DNA of 64,000 nucleotides from CAWIMX01 sp963792785. GTDB lineage: Bacteria > Acidobacteriota > Vicinamibacteria > Vicinamibacterales > CAVVIG01. The position numbers and the translations under genes were made by a program. Shown one piece after another: positions 1 through 8,979 of this stretch. The stretch lies in assembly GCA_963792785.1 (NCBI GenBank), contig CAWBXO010000002.1, positions 310,001 through 374,000 on the forward strand, read 5' to 3'. Below the pieces are notes generated by a model that was not told where the DNA came from, made no database searches, and saw only the letters and a list, made by a program, of their open reading frames with translations. How positions within the stretch are numbered: position 1 is the stretch's first letter; each line of letters opens with the position of its first letter.

Positions 1-1604
1 CGTGATCGCGTACGCCGTGGTGACGATCGGCGTGACGGTCGTCGTTGGCCTCGCGCTCGGGCGCGAGATCTTCCCCGCAGCCGGCGCGCACCAGTTCCAG
101 CTGCGGTTCGCGCCCCGGCGGGGACGAAGTTCGAGACGGACGGAGCAGATCACCCGCGACGTGCTCGGAGGAAATCGACGCGGACGGCGGGACCCGGGCA
201 ACGTGGACATCACGCTCGGCTACGTCGGCGTGCAGCCGTCGGCGTATCCCGTCAACACGATCTTCCTGTGGACGGGCGGGTCGCACGAAGGCCGTGCTGC
301 AGGTCGCGCTCAAGCCCGACGCGCCCATTGAGCTCGAACGCCTTCGAGGAGCGCCTCCGGCGGCCGGTTCGCGGCAGAAGTTCCCCGGCGTGCACGTTCT
401 CCTTCGAGCCCGGCGACATCGTCAGCCGCATCCTGAACTTCGGCGCGCCGACGCCGGTCGAAGTGGTGATCGCCGGCCCGGATTTCGCCGCCAGCCGGAC
501 GTTCGCCGCGACGGTTCGCGACCAGCTCGCGGGGATTCCCGTCGTTGCGCGATCTGCAGATCGAGCAGGCCCTCGACTACCCCGCGATCCAGGTGAACAT
601 CGATCGGCAGACTGGCCGGCCAGCTGGGCGTCACGGTCGACCAGGTCGGCCGCTCGTTCGCGGCGGCGACCTCGTCCAGCCGCTTCGTCGCCCCGAACTA
701 CTGGGCGGATCCACGGACGGGCATCGCGTTCCAGGTGCAGGTCGAGGTGCCGCAGCCGCGCATGACGAGCCTCGACGATCTGCGCGTCGGTGCCCGTCAC
801 CGCCGGCGGCGCGCCGCGCCCGCTGCTCGGAGACGTCGCGACCGTCGACAACGCGCACCATCGTCGGCGAATACGATCGCATCAACGGCCAGCGCATGGT
901 CACGCTGTCGGCCAACATGGCCGGCGAGGACCTCGGACGCGCTCGCGCGCGCAAATCGATCGCGGCGATTGCCGCGCGCCGGAGAGCCGCCGCGCGGCGC
1001 GACCGTGACCGTCCGGGGACAGATCGCGACGATGAGCGAGACGTTCGCGAACATCGCCGCCGGACTGGCGGTGGCCGTGTCGTGATCTTCCTGCTGCTGG
1101 CGGCCAACTTCCAGTCGCTGCGGCTCGCGTTCGTCGTCGTGTCGACCGTGCCGGCGGTGCTGGCCGGCGTCGTCGTCATGCTCCTCGCCACCGGCACGAC
1201 GCTCAACGTGCAGTCGTTCATGGGCGCGATCATGGCCATCGGCGTCGCCGTCGCGAACGCGATCCTGCTCGTGACCTTCGCCGAGCACGCGCGGCACCAG
1301 GGCGGCTCTCCGCTCCACACGGCCATCCATGCCGCGCGGGCCCGCATGCGCCCCGTCCTGATGACCAGCGCCGCGATGATCGCCGGGATGATCCCGATGG
1401 CGCTCGCGCTCGGTGAAGGCGCCGACGCCACGGCGCCGCTGGGCCGCGCGGTGATCGGCGGCCTCGCCGCGGCAACCCTCGCGACCCTGATCGTGCTGCC
1501 CTCGGTCTATTCACTCGTCCAACACTCGGCGATCCGCGGCATCGCCGTCTCTCGATCCGGACGATCCGGAGAGCGCGTACGGCGCACCGCAGCAAAGCGC
1601 ATGA
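1..1604 (+). CDS. RND efflux permease, 3' part, multiply frameshifted
   Basis: C-terminal part of an AcrB/CusA-type inner-membrane RND pump, partnering the adaptor that follows. Joining reading frames gives a continuous protein: a periplasmic porter segment (LGYVGVQPSAYPVNTIFLW, then EYDRINGQRMV) followed by membrane helices (VVIFLLLAANFQSLRLAF, GAIMAIGVAVANAILLV) and the late RPVLMTSAAMIAGMIP motif. I place +1 insertions near 139, 167, 290, 339, 360, 386, 399, 544, 614, 786, 853, two at 938-952, 964, 977 and about 1535, and deletions near 105, 190 and 1078. After the last shift the frame ends SLDPDDPESAY...QQSA and its TGA (1602-1604) overlaps the adaptor ATG, the expected coupled layout. 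Codon sense is otherwise intact, which favours sequencing error over decay. The N-terminus lies outside the window. The family assignment is firm; substrate cannot be told. Confidence 0.85.
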
Positions 1605-2785
1605 GCACACGCCACTCCTCCTGGACCATCCGGCGGACACTCGCTCTGGGCTGCTGGCTCGCCGTGGGCGTCGCGGGCTGCGGTGGCCCGGGCGCTCCCG
1701 CGCCGTCCGGCGAAGCCGCCGCGCCGCAGACGCCGACGATCGATGTCGTCCGCGTCGTCGCACACCCGGTCGACGTGACGCTCGACATGCCGGGAGAGCT
1801 GGACCCGTACGAGAGCGTCGCGATCTTTCCGAGGGTGACCGCCTTCGTGAAGACGATGCGCGTCGATCGGGGGTCGCAGGTGCGAGCGGGCGAATTGCTG
1901 GCGGAACTCGACGCGCCGGAAATGCTCGCGCAGCGCGCCGAAGCGCAGTCGAAGCTGCAAGGCGCCCAGGCCGATCTCGCTGCGGCGCGCGCGGACGCGG
2001 ACGCCGATCGCGGCACGTACGAGAAGCTGCAGGCCGCCTCCGCGACGCCCGGCGTGGTCGCCGGGAACGATCTCACCCTGGCCCAGAAGACGGCGGACGC
2101 CGCCCAGAGCCGGATCGCGGCCGCCGAGCAGAGTGTGGAGGCCGCGCGCCAGGCGCTGAACTCCGTCACGCAGATGGAGGACTACCTGAGAGTGACGGCG
2201 CCCTTCGCGGGCGTGGTCACCGAACGCAACGTGCACCCGGGAGCCCTCGTGGGGCCGGGCGGCGGATCCACCGGCGGCGCGCCGATGCTGCGCATCGTCA
2301 ACACGCGCCGGCTGCGCCTCGTGGTGCCGGTGCCGGAAGCCTATGTCGCCGGCGTCACGCCAGGCGGCGCGATCCCGTTCACCGTGCCGGCCTATCCCGG
2401 CCGGACGTTCTCGGCAACGGTCGCCCGACTCGCGCACGCCATCGATGTGAAAACGCGGACGATGGCCGTCGAGCTCGACGTCGACAACGCGGACGGACAA
2501 CTGGCCGCCGGCACGTTCTGCCAGGTGCGGTGGCCCGTCCGCCGGCCGCAGCCGTCGCTGTTCGTGCCGAGCGCCAGCGTGACGAGCACGACCGGGCGGA
2601 CGTTCGTCGTGCGCATTCGCGACGGGAAGACGGAGTGGATCGACGTCAGGACCGGGCTGACGCAAGGCGCCACGGTCGAAGTATTCGGCGATCTCCAGGC
2701 CGGAGATCAGGTCGCCGTCCGCGGCACGGACGAGACGCCAGCGGGAACGCAGGTGATCGTCAAGGACGCGGCGGCCGTCTCATGA
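1601..2785 (+). CDS. RND efflux periplasmic adaptor (membrane fusion protein), lipoprotein
   Basis: 394 aa HlyD/AcrA-family adaptor linking the RND pump upstream to an outer-membrane channel. N-terminal lipoprotein signal with lipobox VAGC (Cys about residue 26). Then a barrel-sandwich half (VAIFPRVTAFVKTMRVDRG), a coiled-coil hairpin rich in Ala/Gln/Glu (about residues 105-190), the second lipoyl half (VTAPFAGVVTERNVHPGAL) and beta-barrel and membrane-proximal domains to the end. The start is the ATG whose ATGA overlaps the permease stop; an in-frame extension upstream reads into permease sequence only because of a frameshift. Permease-before-adaptor gene order is less usual than adaptor-first. 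No outer-membrane channel gene follows. Confidence 0.9.
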   Translation: MSTRHSSWTIRRTLALGCWLAVGVAGCGGPGAPAPSGEAAAPQTPTIDVVRVVAHPVDVTLDMPGELDPYESVAIFPRVTAFVKTMRVDRGSQVRAGELLAELDAPEMLAQRAEAQSKLQGAQADLAAARADADADRGTYEKLQAASATPGVVAGNDLTLAQKTADAAQSRIAAAEQSVEAARQALNSVTQMEDYLRVTAPFAGVVTERNVHPGALVGPGGGSTGGAPMLRIVNTRRLRLVVPVPEAYVAGVTPGGAIPFTVPAYPGRTFSATVARLAHAIDVKTRTMAVELDVDNADGQLAAGTFCQVRWPVRRPQPSLFVPSASVTSTTGRTFVVRIRDGKTEWIDVRTGLTQGATVEVFGDLQAGDQVAVRGTDETPAGTQVIVKDAAAVS

Positions 2786-2789
2786 AGAC

Positions 2790-3026
2790 ATGAAGATCCT
2801 GACCCGGCTCTCCACGGTCTTCACGCTCGCGACCGTCCTCGCGCCCCTCGCCGCCGCGCGATCGTTCGCCGAGGGCGATTTCGAGAAGCCGTTGATGACG
2901 CACGGTGAGATGCCGCCCGGGGTGGCGACGATGCAGCGTCTGAAGGCGAAGATCACGTACACGTACGATTTCCTGCGGTATCAGATCCGGGAGCACGCCA
3001 CCGGAGATCCCCTCACGGTCCGGTGA
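2790..3026 (+). CDS. small secreted protein, unknown
   Basis: 78 aa. Begins four bases after the adaptor stop, so probably the last gene of the efflux operon. Residues 1-28 look like a signal peptide (hydrophobic TVFTLATVLAPLAAA, cleavage near SFA). The mature part is only about 50 residues, charged, with no motif I recognise. It could be a genuine small periplasmic protein or the remnant of a longer one. Confidence 0.5.
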   Translation: MKILTRLSTVFTLATVLAPLAAARSFAEGDFEKPLMTHGEMPPGVATMQRLKAKITYTYDFLRYQIREHATGDPLTVR

Positions 3027-3044
3027 CGGGCTGAGAAGATCCTG

Positions 3045-3515
3045 TCACGGCTTGGGAGGGCGCACAGAGCGGCGCTTGACCGCGTGGCGGGCGCTCGCCT
3101 CCTCGACCGAATGCGACAGCGTGAGGGTCCGGTCCTTCCGCGCCATGGCGACCAGCGCCCCATGGTACTCGTGCAGCAGCTTCAGCTCGTCCTCGCTCAG
3201 ATCCTCGACGTCGATCAGGCGGTTGCTCGCGCCGTCAATCGCCGCCACCAGCTCGTTCAGCTTGAGCTGGATCGCCATGGCGTCCTTGTTCTGGGACCGC
3301 TGAATCAGGAACACCATGAGGAACGTGACGACCGTCGTGCCCGTGTTGATCACGAGCTGCCACGTGTCGGAATAGCCGAACAGCGGGCCGGTCAGAGCCC
3401 AGACAGCGATGATGAGGCAGGCCGCCGCGAATGCGCTCGTGCCGCCGGTCCACCGGGTGACGGCCCCCGAGAACGACTCGACCGCGTGACTGATCCGCCC
3501 GCGCGTGCGCACCAC
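3045..3515 (-). CDS. low affinity iron permease family protein
   Basis: 156 aa. Two transmembrane helices (about residues 28-45, AFAAACLIIAVWALTGPLFG, and 55-73, INTGTTVVTFLMVFLIQRSQ) followed by QNKDAMAIQLKLNEL and a charged C-terminal region with EDLSEDELKLLHEYH. This is the layout of the bacterial low affinity iron permease (Fet4-like) family. GTG start with GGAGG about six bases upstream. Transport of Fe is inferred from family name only; many bacterial members are untested. Confidence 0.75.
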   Translation of the reverse strand: MVRTRGRISHAVESFSGAVTRWTGGTSAFAAACLIIAVWALTGPLFGYSDTWQLVINTGTTVVTFLMVFLIQRSQNKDAMAIQLKLNELVAAIDGASNRLIDVEDLSEDELKLLHEYHGALVAMARKDRTLTLSHSVEEASARHAVKRRSVRPPKP

Positions 3516-3549
3516 GACGCCTCCGTTACCTCGGCTCGAGTCCGGCCGC

Positions 3550-4380
3550 TCACAACCCGCAGGCCGACGGATCGCCGCCCTCGAGACCCCGCCTCAACGC
3601 GGCCACGCAATCCGCCGACGACCCGTGGGTGAACGAATCGGGGACGACGGACCCCTGGGTCTCGCGTTGGAGCCGGTCGTCGCCGATGGCTGCCGCCGCC
3701 TGGAGGCCTTCCTCCGCATCGCCCGGGTCGAGCAGCCCCCGCGCGGCGGCCGTGTGGCCCCACACGCCGGCTAGGCAGTCTGCCTGCAACTCCTGCCGCA
3801 CCGATTGCGCGTTGGCCTGGCGCCGGGGCAGGCCGTCGCCGCCCGACAGCGCTCCGGCCAGATTCTGCACGTGATGCCCGACTTCGTGCGCGATGACGTA
3901 TGCCTGGGCGAAATCGCCTGGCGCGCCGAAGCGGCTCTGCAGTTCCTGGAGGAAGCTCAAATCGAGATAGACCTTCCGATCGCCGGGACAATAGAACGGT
4001 CCGGTGGCCGCCGACGTGAAGCCGCACGCCGAGTCGACCGATCCGGAAAACAGCACCAGCACCGGCTTCTCGTAGGCCGCGCCCGAGCGCGCGAAGATCG
4101 CGGTCCACGCGTCCTCGGTGTCGGCGAGGATCTTCGAGGCGAAGACGGCCTCTGGATCGGACGCCGGGGGCGCGCCCGTCGGGCCGCTGGCCACGCCGCC
4201 CGACGACGGCACCGCATCGGATAGCAGCAGCATCGGATCGATCCCGAGGAAGTAGCTGGCGGCGAGGACCAGGACGATCCCGCCGATGCCGAGGTGGACC
4301 GGCCGCAGGCCGGCACCGCCTCCCGCCATGCCGCGCCGATCTTCGACCTTGTCGCTTTCCCTCGTGCCGCCCAGTCTCAT
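3550..4380 (-). CDS. ypfJ: neutral zinc metallopeptidase (YpfJ family)
   Basis: 276 aa, usual length for the family. One N-terminal transmembrane helix (about residues 28-46), a low-complexity linker, then the catalytic domain with PFYCPGDRKVYLDLSF and the zinc site AHEVGHHVQNL (HExxH). The downstream segment RRQANAQSVRQELQADCLAG supplies the further conserved Glu and Asp. Probably a membrane-anchored peptidase facing the periplasm. SD-like GAGAGGA precedes the ATG. Convergence with no operon partner is evident; function beyond peptidase is not known for the family. Confidence 0.88.
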   Translation of the reverse strand: MRLGGTRESDKVEDRRGMAGGGAGLRPVHLGIGGIVLVLAASYFLGIDPMLLLSDAVPSSGGVASGPTGAPPASDPEAVFASKILADTEDAWTAIFARSGAAYEKPVLVLFSGSVDSACGFTSAATGPFYCPGDRKVYLDLSFLQELQSRFGAPGDFAQAYVIAHEVGHHVQNLAGALSGGDGLPRRQANAQSVRQELQADCLAGVWGHTAAARGLLDPGDAEEGLQAAAAIGDDRLQRETQGSVVPDSFTHGSSADCVAALRRGLEGGDPSACGL

Positions 4381-4440
4381 CGCGGAGATCCTCTCACGGG
4401 CCGGTGACGGATCGAGGCGGCCGCGGCGCGGCCGCGGGCG

Positions 4441-5967
4441 TCAGGCGCCTTCGCCGGGCATCGCGAGGTCGGGCATCGGGCGGGCGACGAAGAACCGGCG
4501 CACGGCCATGCCGAGATAGCGAGCCGAGCGCGTCGAGCGGGCGACGCGCGCGCTGTCGGTCGCGATGCCGGTGTTCGCGTACATCTGGCGGTACAGCTTC
4601 GAGATCAGGACGAAGGCGAGCCGCGACTTCAGCGACTTGACCACGTGCGCCCGCGACCAGATGTTGGTCCAGTTGTAGAAGCGATCCCAGGCGCCCTGCG
4701 CGCCCACGCGAATCTGCTCGAGCGACATCGTCGGGTGCGGCGTGAAGAGCTTCGGGCGCCGCGCCTCGGGGATGAGCCAGTGCTGCGTCACCGACACGCC
4801 GTCGATCGTCTTGTCGCGGTTCTTCGGATCGGCGGCCCACTTCTCGAAGTCCACGGTGCCGGGGAAGGGCGTCAGCAGGACGAACTGCGCGAACGTCAGG
4901 TCCGCCTTCTCGGCGAGCGCGACCGTCGTCGCGAACGTGTCCTCGCGATCGCTCGGCAGGCCGAAGATGAACGAGCCGAGCACGTGGACGCCGTGCTTGC
5001 GGAACTGCTTCAGGCGCGCGACGAGCTCGTCGCCGTACAGGTTGAAGCCCTTGTAGACGTCCTTCAGGCCTTCCTTGCTCACCGACTCGACGCCCACGAG
5101 CGCCCCGCGGATGCGCGCGCGCTGCATCGCGTCGAGGAATTCGGGATCCTCCGCCGCTTCCATCGTGATCTGCGTGAAGAAGATGAGATCCGACGGCAGC
5201 TTCGAGAGCTTCTCCATCAGGTCGAAGCGCTCCTGGCGCAGCGCCTGAAGCTCGTTGAGGCGCGTCGGGTCGGACCGCCGCTTCGCCTGCGCGATGTCGT
5301 CGAAGGTGACGGGATAGAAGTTGTCGTCGGCGAGCGCGATGAACTTGAAGCCGAGGCGCCGCAGTTCGACGACCTCGCGCACCACGGGATCCACGCCGCG
5401 CTGGCGCGGCTCCTGACCGTCGGTGCGCCACACCGAACAGAACGAGCAGTGCTTCGGGCAGCCGCGCACGGTCTGCACCGACGCCCACATGTAGCGATCC
5501 TTCGGCAGAAGATCCCAGCGCGCGGGAGAAAACTCCTTGCCCGCGATCTGCCCGCCGTCGTACAGCGGCTTGGGCTGTCCGGCCAGGCAATCCGTCACCA
5601 CCTGCTGCCACATCATGTCGCCGTCGCCCTTGACGACGGCGTGCGCATTGCCGTGCTCGCGCACCTCGTCGGGAAACAGCGTCGCGTGGATGCCGCCGAA
5701 CACGACCCACGCCCCGCGCTCGCGCGCCTGGCGGCCGATTTCATAGCCGCGCAGCGCGTTGCCGGTGTGGATCCCGATCCCGACGACGTCGCCCGGCGCG
5801 ATGGTGTCGAAGTCCATCGAGTCCAGCGTCTCGTCGACGATGAGGGGATCGCCCCACTGGGTGCCGGTCGCCGCCGCGAGGACGTATAACCAGCGCGGCG
5901 TAATGACCGCCACGCCGAAGGCTCGGGCGCTCGGGTTGACGAGATGAATGCGCGGGGATGTCGGCAT
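4441..5967 (-). CDS. B12-binding-type radical SAM protein
   Basis: 508 aa. N-terminal Rossmann-like cobalamin-binding-type domain (about residues 1-150; GIHTGNALRGYEIGRQA, WVVFGGIHATLFPDEV) without the DxHxxG lower-ligand motif. Then a radical SAM core with the [4Fe-4S] motif CPKHCSFC in VRGCPKHCSFCSVWR, and a C-terminal region with GVESVSKEGLKDVYKGF and FIFGLPSD typical of this group. Substrate not deducible; relatives act on lipids (hopanoids), tetrapyrroles or other metabolites. Start chosen at MPTSPRIHLV; upstream in-frame sequence is Arg-rich shadow. No clear SD; a TAGACT box lies about 25 bases before the start. Confidence 0.85.
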   Translation of the reverse strand: MPTSPRIHLVNPSARAFGVAVITPRWLYVLAAATGTQWGDPLIVDETLDSMDFDTIAPGDVVGIGIHTGNALRGYEIGRQARERGAWVVFGGIHATLFPDEVREHGNAHAVVKGDGDMMWQQVVTDCLAGQPKPLYDGGQIAGKEFSPARWDLLPKDRYMWASVQTVRGCPKHCSFCSVWRTDGQEPRQRGVDPVVREVVELRRLGFKFIALADDNFYPVTFDDIAQAKRRSDPTRLNELQALRQERFDLMEKLSKLPSDLIFFTQITMEAAEDPEFLDAMQRARIRGALVGVESVSKEGLKDVYKGFNLYGDELVARLKQFRKHGVHVLGSFIFGLPSDREDTFATTVALAEKADLTFAQFVLLTPFPGTVDFEKWAADPKNRDKTIDGVSVTQHWLIPEARRPKLFTPHPTMSLEQIRVGAQGAWDRFYNWTNIWSRAHVVKSLKSRLAFVLISKLYRQMYANTGIATDSARVARSTRSARYLGMAVRRFFVARPMPDLAMPGEGA

Positions 5968-6192
5968 GAAGTCTTTTGGTCCGGCTAGTCTAGTCCGGCA
6001 AGGCGGCTGCCGTCGGGTCATCCACCACAAGGCGGACGACCCTGAACTGCGCCACTTCGGTCTGGGCGGTGACCGCGATCTTGTCGGAGGCCGGCACGCG
6101 CGGCACGCAGCCGCGCGAAAGCTGGCCGGCCCGGAGGCCAGCCAGCACGGCAAATTCGAACGCCCCGATGGAGAGGGGACGTCTGATCATGG
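5968..6192. other. intergenic, no gene seen
   Basis: Gap between the RNA-binding protein stop and the radical SAM start, both on the minus strand. I see no convincing reading frame or strong hairpin; it may hold the promoter of the radical SAM gene (TAGACT near 5985-5990 read on minus). Confidence 0.4.
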
Positions 6193-6507
6193 TTACCAGC
6201 GCGGCTCGCGACGGCGTCCGCCGCCGCCGCCGCCGCCGAACCCACCACCGGCCGAGGCCGGCTTCGGGCGCGCCTCGTTCACGGTGAGGCCGCGGCCTCC
6301 CATCTGGTAGTCGTTCAGGTCCGCGATGGCCTTCTGGGCCTCCTCGTCCGTGCTCATTTCCACGAACGCAAAGCCACGCGCGCGGCCCGTGGCCATATCG
6401 CGCATCACCTTGACGCTTTCCACGTTGCCGGCCTTGGAAAAGAGCTCCTGGAGCTCGCCTTCCTCGGTCTGATAGGGGATGTTTCCGACGTAGAGCTTCC
6501 GGCCCAT
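6193..6507 (-). CDS. RRM-domain RNA-binding protein, glycine-rich
   Basis: 104 aa. One RNA recognition motif: RNP2 is KLYVGNI (residues 3-9) and RNP1 is RGFAFVEM (about 45-52). The tail is glycine-rich (FGGGGGGG) and ends in Arg and Trp residues. Bacterial proteins of this Rbp type bind RNA and are often cold-induced. Start fixed by a strong SD, AAGAGGAG, seven bases before the ATG at 6507. It is divergent from a DEAD-box helicase 322 bp away, suggesting a shared RNA-handling and cold-response role, which is inference. Confidence 0.92.
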   Translation of the reverse strand: MGRKLYVGNIPYQTEEGELQELFSKAGNVESVKVMRDMATGRARGFAFVEMSTDEEAQKAIADLNDYQMGGRGLTVNEARPKPASAGGGFGGGGGGGRRREPRW

Positions 6508-6676
6508 GACGCTGACTCCTCTTGAAAAAAATAGAGATCGACGCTCGATCCCACACGAACAGATCGAGGGGATATCGTCTCTTTGCTTAGGCTGATCTTC
6601 AAGGAGAAGCGAGTCAGGACGGAAACTCGTGACACCCAAGGAGGCGGCTCACAGCAAGTGGCAAAATCCACCGCCG

Positions 6677-6705
6677 ATACTACCACAGTCGCCCTGTGTT
6701 ATGAT
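6677..6705. promoter_or_regulatory. candidate overlapping divergent promoters
   Basis: Two -10-like boxes back to back in the 322 bp gap between the RRM gene and the helicase: TATGAT at 6700-6705 (plus) and TAGTAT on minus at 6682-6677, with a small inverted repeat CACAG-5-CTGTG at 6684-6698 between them. Each would leave a leader of about 120-170 nt. -35 elements are weak, so this is tentative. The rest of 6508-6829 has no gene. Confidence 0.35.
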
Positions 6706-6829
6706 GTGACCTCGGTTCTTGCCACGCGCTCTGCTGTCTGTAGGCGTAACGAGCCTTCCCTGACTCGGTCCTCCTCAAGTCCTGCTTAGCTCCGAGGCCT
6801 GTTCGTCCACCAGTTTCCGGAGCTTTGCC

Positions 6830-8092
6830 ATGTCTTTTTCGACCCTCGGTCTCTCGCCCTCGTTGTGTACACCGCTCGCCGGCCTGGGCTACACCCAGCC
6901 CACGCCCGTCCAGATGGAAGCGATTCCCGTCGTCCTCACCGGCCGCGACCTGCTGGCGCGCGCGCAAACCGGCACCGGCAAAACGGCCGCCTTCGGCCTG
7001 CCGATGATCGACCGCCTGATGCTCCGCAGCCCGCGCCCGGCCCGGCCGCGCACGCCGCGCGGCCTCGTCCTCGTGCCCACGCGCGAGCTCGCCATCCAGG
7101 TGCACCGCGCCCTGGTCACCTACGGCGCGCCCGCCCGGCTGCGCGCCGCCGCCGTGTTCGGCGGCGTGAATATCCGCCCGCAGATGCAGGAGCTCCAGCG
7201 CGGCCTGGAAGTCGTCGTCGCCACGCCGGGCCGGTTGATCGACCACATGCAGCAGCGGACGATCGATCTGTCGGGCGTCGAGGTGCTCGTCCTCGACGAA
7301 GCGGATCGCATGCTGGACATGGGCTTCCTGCCGTCGCTCCGGCGCGTGCTGGCCGCGCTGCCGCGCGACCGGCAGACGCTGCTCTTCTCGGCCACGTTCT
7401 CGCCCGAGGTCGTGCAGCTCTCGGCGGGATTCACGAAGGAGCCGGCGCGCGTGGACGTGTCGGCCGGACAGGGCGTGCCGCCCACCGTGTCGCACCTCGT
7501 CCATCACATCGCCGACGGACGCAAGGGCGACGCCCTCCGGCACGTGCTGACGCAGCCGCCGGTCGGCCAGGCGCTCGTGTTCTGCAAGACGAAGCGCGGG
7601 TCCAACAAGGTGGGCGAGTACCTGGAGCGCGCCGGGATCAAGGCCGCCGTCATCCACGGCAACAAGAGCCAGGGCGCGCGCAACCGCGCGCTCGGCGACT
7701 TCAAGGCCGGCCGCGTGGCCGTGCTCGTGGCCACTGACATCGCGGCGCGCGGCCTCGACATCGTGCAGCTGCCGCTGGTGGTGAACTTCGACCTGCCGAT
7801 CGTCGCCGAGGACTACATCCACCGCGTCGGCCGCACCGGGCGCGCCGGCCTCACCGGGCAGGCGATCTCGCTCGTCTCGTCGGCGGACCGGACGCTCCTG
7901 CACGGCATTCAGAAGCTGCTGCCGGCGCCGCTCGAGCAGGCCGCGCTGACGGGCTTCGAAGCCACCGGCGCGTCGCTCGCCCCGGTCCCGTCGCGCCAGC
8001 CCGGCCGCCGCCCCGGCTACCGGCCGCCGGCGCATCGCGGGGCGCCCGCGCGTCACGGCGCGCCTCGCCGTTCCGCCGCCGGCTCGCGCTGA
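6830..8092 (+). CDS. DEAD-box RNA helicase, RhlE type
   Basis: 420 aa ATP-dependent RNA helicase. Q motif PTPVQMEAIP, Walker A AQTGTGKTAA (about residues 45-54), PTRELAIQV, TPGRLIDHM, Walker B VLDEADRMLDMGF, SATF, then the second RecA domain with FCKTKRGSNKV, TDIAARGLDI and HRVGRTGRAG. The C-terminal tail (about 380-420) is Pro/Arg-rich, as in RhlE proteins, and probably binds RNA. Likely acts in rRNA or mRNA remodelling. The start is well supported by SFSTLGLSP at the N-terminus. Confidence 0.93.
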   Translation: MSFSTLGLSPSLCTPLAGLGYTQPTPVQMEAIPVVLTGRDLLARAQTGTGKTAAFGLPMIDRLMLRSPRPARPRTPRGLVLVPTRELAIQVHRALVTYGAPARLRAAAVFGGVNIRPQMQELQRGLEVVVATPGRLIDHMQQRTIDLSGVEVLVLDEADRMLDMGFLPSLRRVLAALPRDRQTLLFSATFSPEVVQLSAGFTKEPARVDVSAGQGVPPTVSHLVHHIADGRKGDALRHVLTQPPVGQALVFCKTKRGSNKVGEYLERAGIKAAVIHGNKSQGARNRALGDFKAGRVAVLVATDIAARGLDIVQLPLVVNFDLPIVAEDYIHRVGRTGRAGLTGQAISLVSSADRTLLHGIQKLLPAPLEQAALTGFEATGASLAPVPSRQPGRRPGYRPPAHRGAPARHGAPRRSAAGSR

Positions 8093-8110
8093 CGCGCGGC
8101 AAGCGCCTGC

Positions 8111-8116
8111 TACAAT
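8111..8116 (+). promoter_or_regulatory. -10 box TACAAT, leaderless start
   Basis: TACAAT lies seven bases before the ATG of the next gene, with no SD between. This places transcription start at or next to the start codon. Confidence 0.5.
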
Positions 8117-8123
8117 CCGGCGC

Positions 8124-8480
8124 ATGGTGCGCGTCGACGTGCTCGGCGATCGCGTGGTCTTCGACGTCGAGGGCCTCGATCAGCTGTGGGCGCTGAAGGG
8201 CCGCCTCGAGATTCCACGCGCACACGTCACGGGCGCCGAGTACGACCCGGACCAGGTCGGGCGCTGGTGGCACGGATGGAAATTGATGGGGTCGGACCTC
8301 CCCGGTGTGTTCGCGGCCGGGACGTTCTACTATCACGGCGAGCTCGTGTTCTGGGACGTCCACGATCCCGGGCGGACCGTGATCGTCTCGCTCGATCACG
8401 AACGCTACAAGAAGCTCATCATCGAGGTGGACGACCCGCCGGCGGTCGTCTCGCGCCTTCGCGCCGCCGCGATCGCCTGA
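8124..8480 (+). CDS. PH-like beta-barrel protein, unknown
   Basis: 118 aa soluble protein. Strand-rich, with the pattern GTFYYHGELVFWDVHDP and IVSLDHERYKKLIIEVDDP, reminiscent of small bacterial PH-like domains that follow Photo/bPH families. The conserved-looking WKLMGSDLPG segment sits mid-protein. No enzyme motif. Follows the helicase by 31 bp and has its own TACAAT box, so it is probably transcribed separately. Function not known. Confidence 0.65.
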   Translation: MVRVDVLGDRVVFDVEGLDQLWALKGRLEIPRAHVTGAEYDPDQVGRWWHGWKLMGSDLPGVFAAGTFYYHGELVFWDVHDPGRTVIVSLDHERYKKLIIEVDDPPAVVSRLRAAAIA

Positions 8481-8486
8481 TCGGCC

Positions 8487-8948
8487 CTACCTCGGGTTCA
8501 TCACCAGTTCGATCTGGTTCCCGTCCGGATCCTTCACGAACGCGTAGTGCAGACCCTCGCCGGACACCGCGGGCGGGCGCATCAGCGTGCCGCCGTTCGC
8601 GGTGACCGACGCGATGGCCGTGTCGAGATCCGGCACGTCCAGGATCAGCGACGCCATCGCCCCGGCAGGCGTGTTCGCCGGGCGGGTCATGACCACGATC
8701 GACGCCGACGCCGCCTGCCGGGCGGCGTCGCTGGTCGACCCTGCATTCAGCACGATCTCGATCGACCGCCCGCCGGCGGGCGGCCGGCGCGTCTCCGACA
8801 TGCCGAACGCCTTTTCGTAGAACGCCGCGATCGCCACGGGATCCGTCGCGAGCACGCGAACGGCCCGCACGTGGATCCCGGTCTCCTGGGCGCCGGCGCC
8901 CGCCGCCGCCAGCACACCCGCCGCCAGCGCCACCATCAGATGCTTCAT
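8487..8948 (-). CDS. secreted VOC (glyoxalase-fold) protein
   Basis: 153 aa. N-terminal signal peptide (MKHLMVALAAGVLAAAGAGA) then one vicinal-oxygen-chelate fold: VRAVRVLATDPVAIAAFYEK, SLILDVPDLDTAIASVTANG and YAFVKDPDGNQIELV. The last motif has the Glu that usually binds metal. A secreted VOC domain is uncommon, as most are cytosolic. Start chosen at MKHLM for its signal peptide. It follows a glycosyltransferase gene by 31 bp and may be cotranscribed. Confidence 0.8.
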   Translation of the reverse strand: MKHLMVALAAGVLAAAGAGAQETGIHVRAVRVLATDPVAIAAFYEKAFGMSETRRPPAGGRSIEIVLNAGSTSDAARQAASASIVVMTRPANTPAGAMASLILDVPDLDTAIASVTANGGTLMRPPAVSGEGLHYAFVKDPDGNQIELVMNPR

Positions 8949-8979
8949 GGCCGTGATTATGGGCCGCGGCCGCCGCAAG

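Noticed and set aside
105..1604. Programmed frameshifting in the RND gene
   Set aside because: Too many sites, no common slippery motif, and similar insertions occur in unrelated genes.
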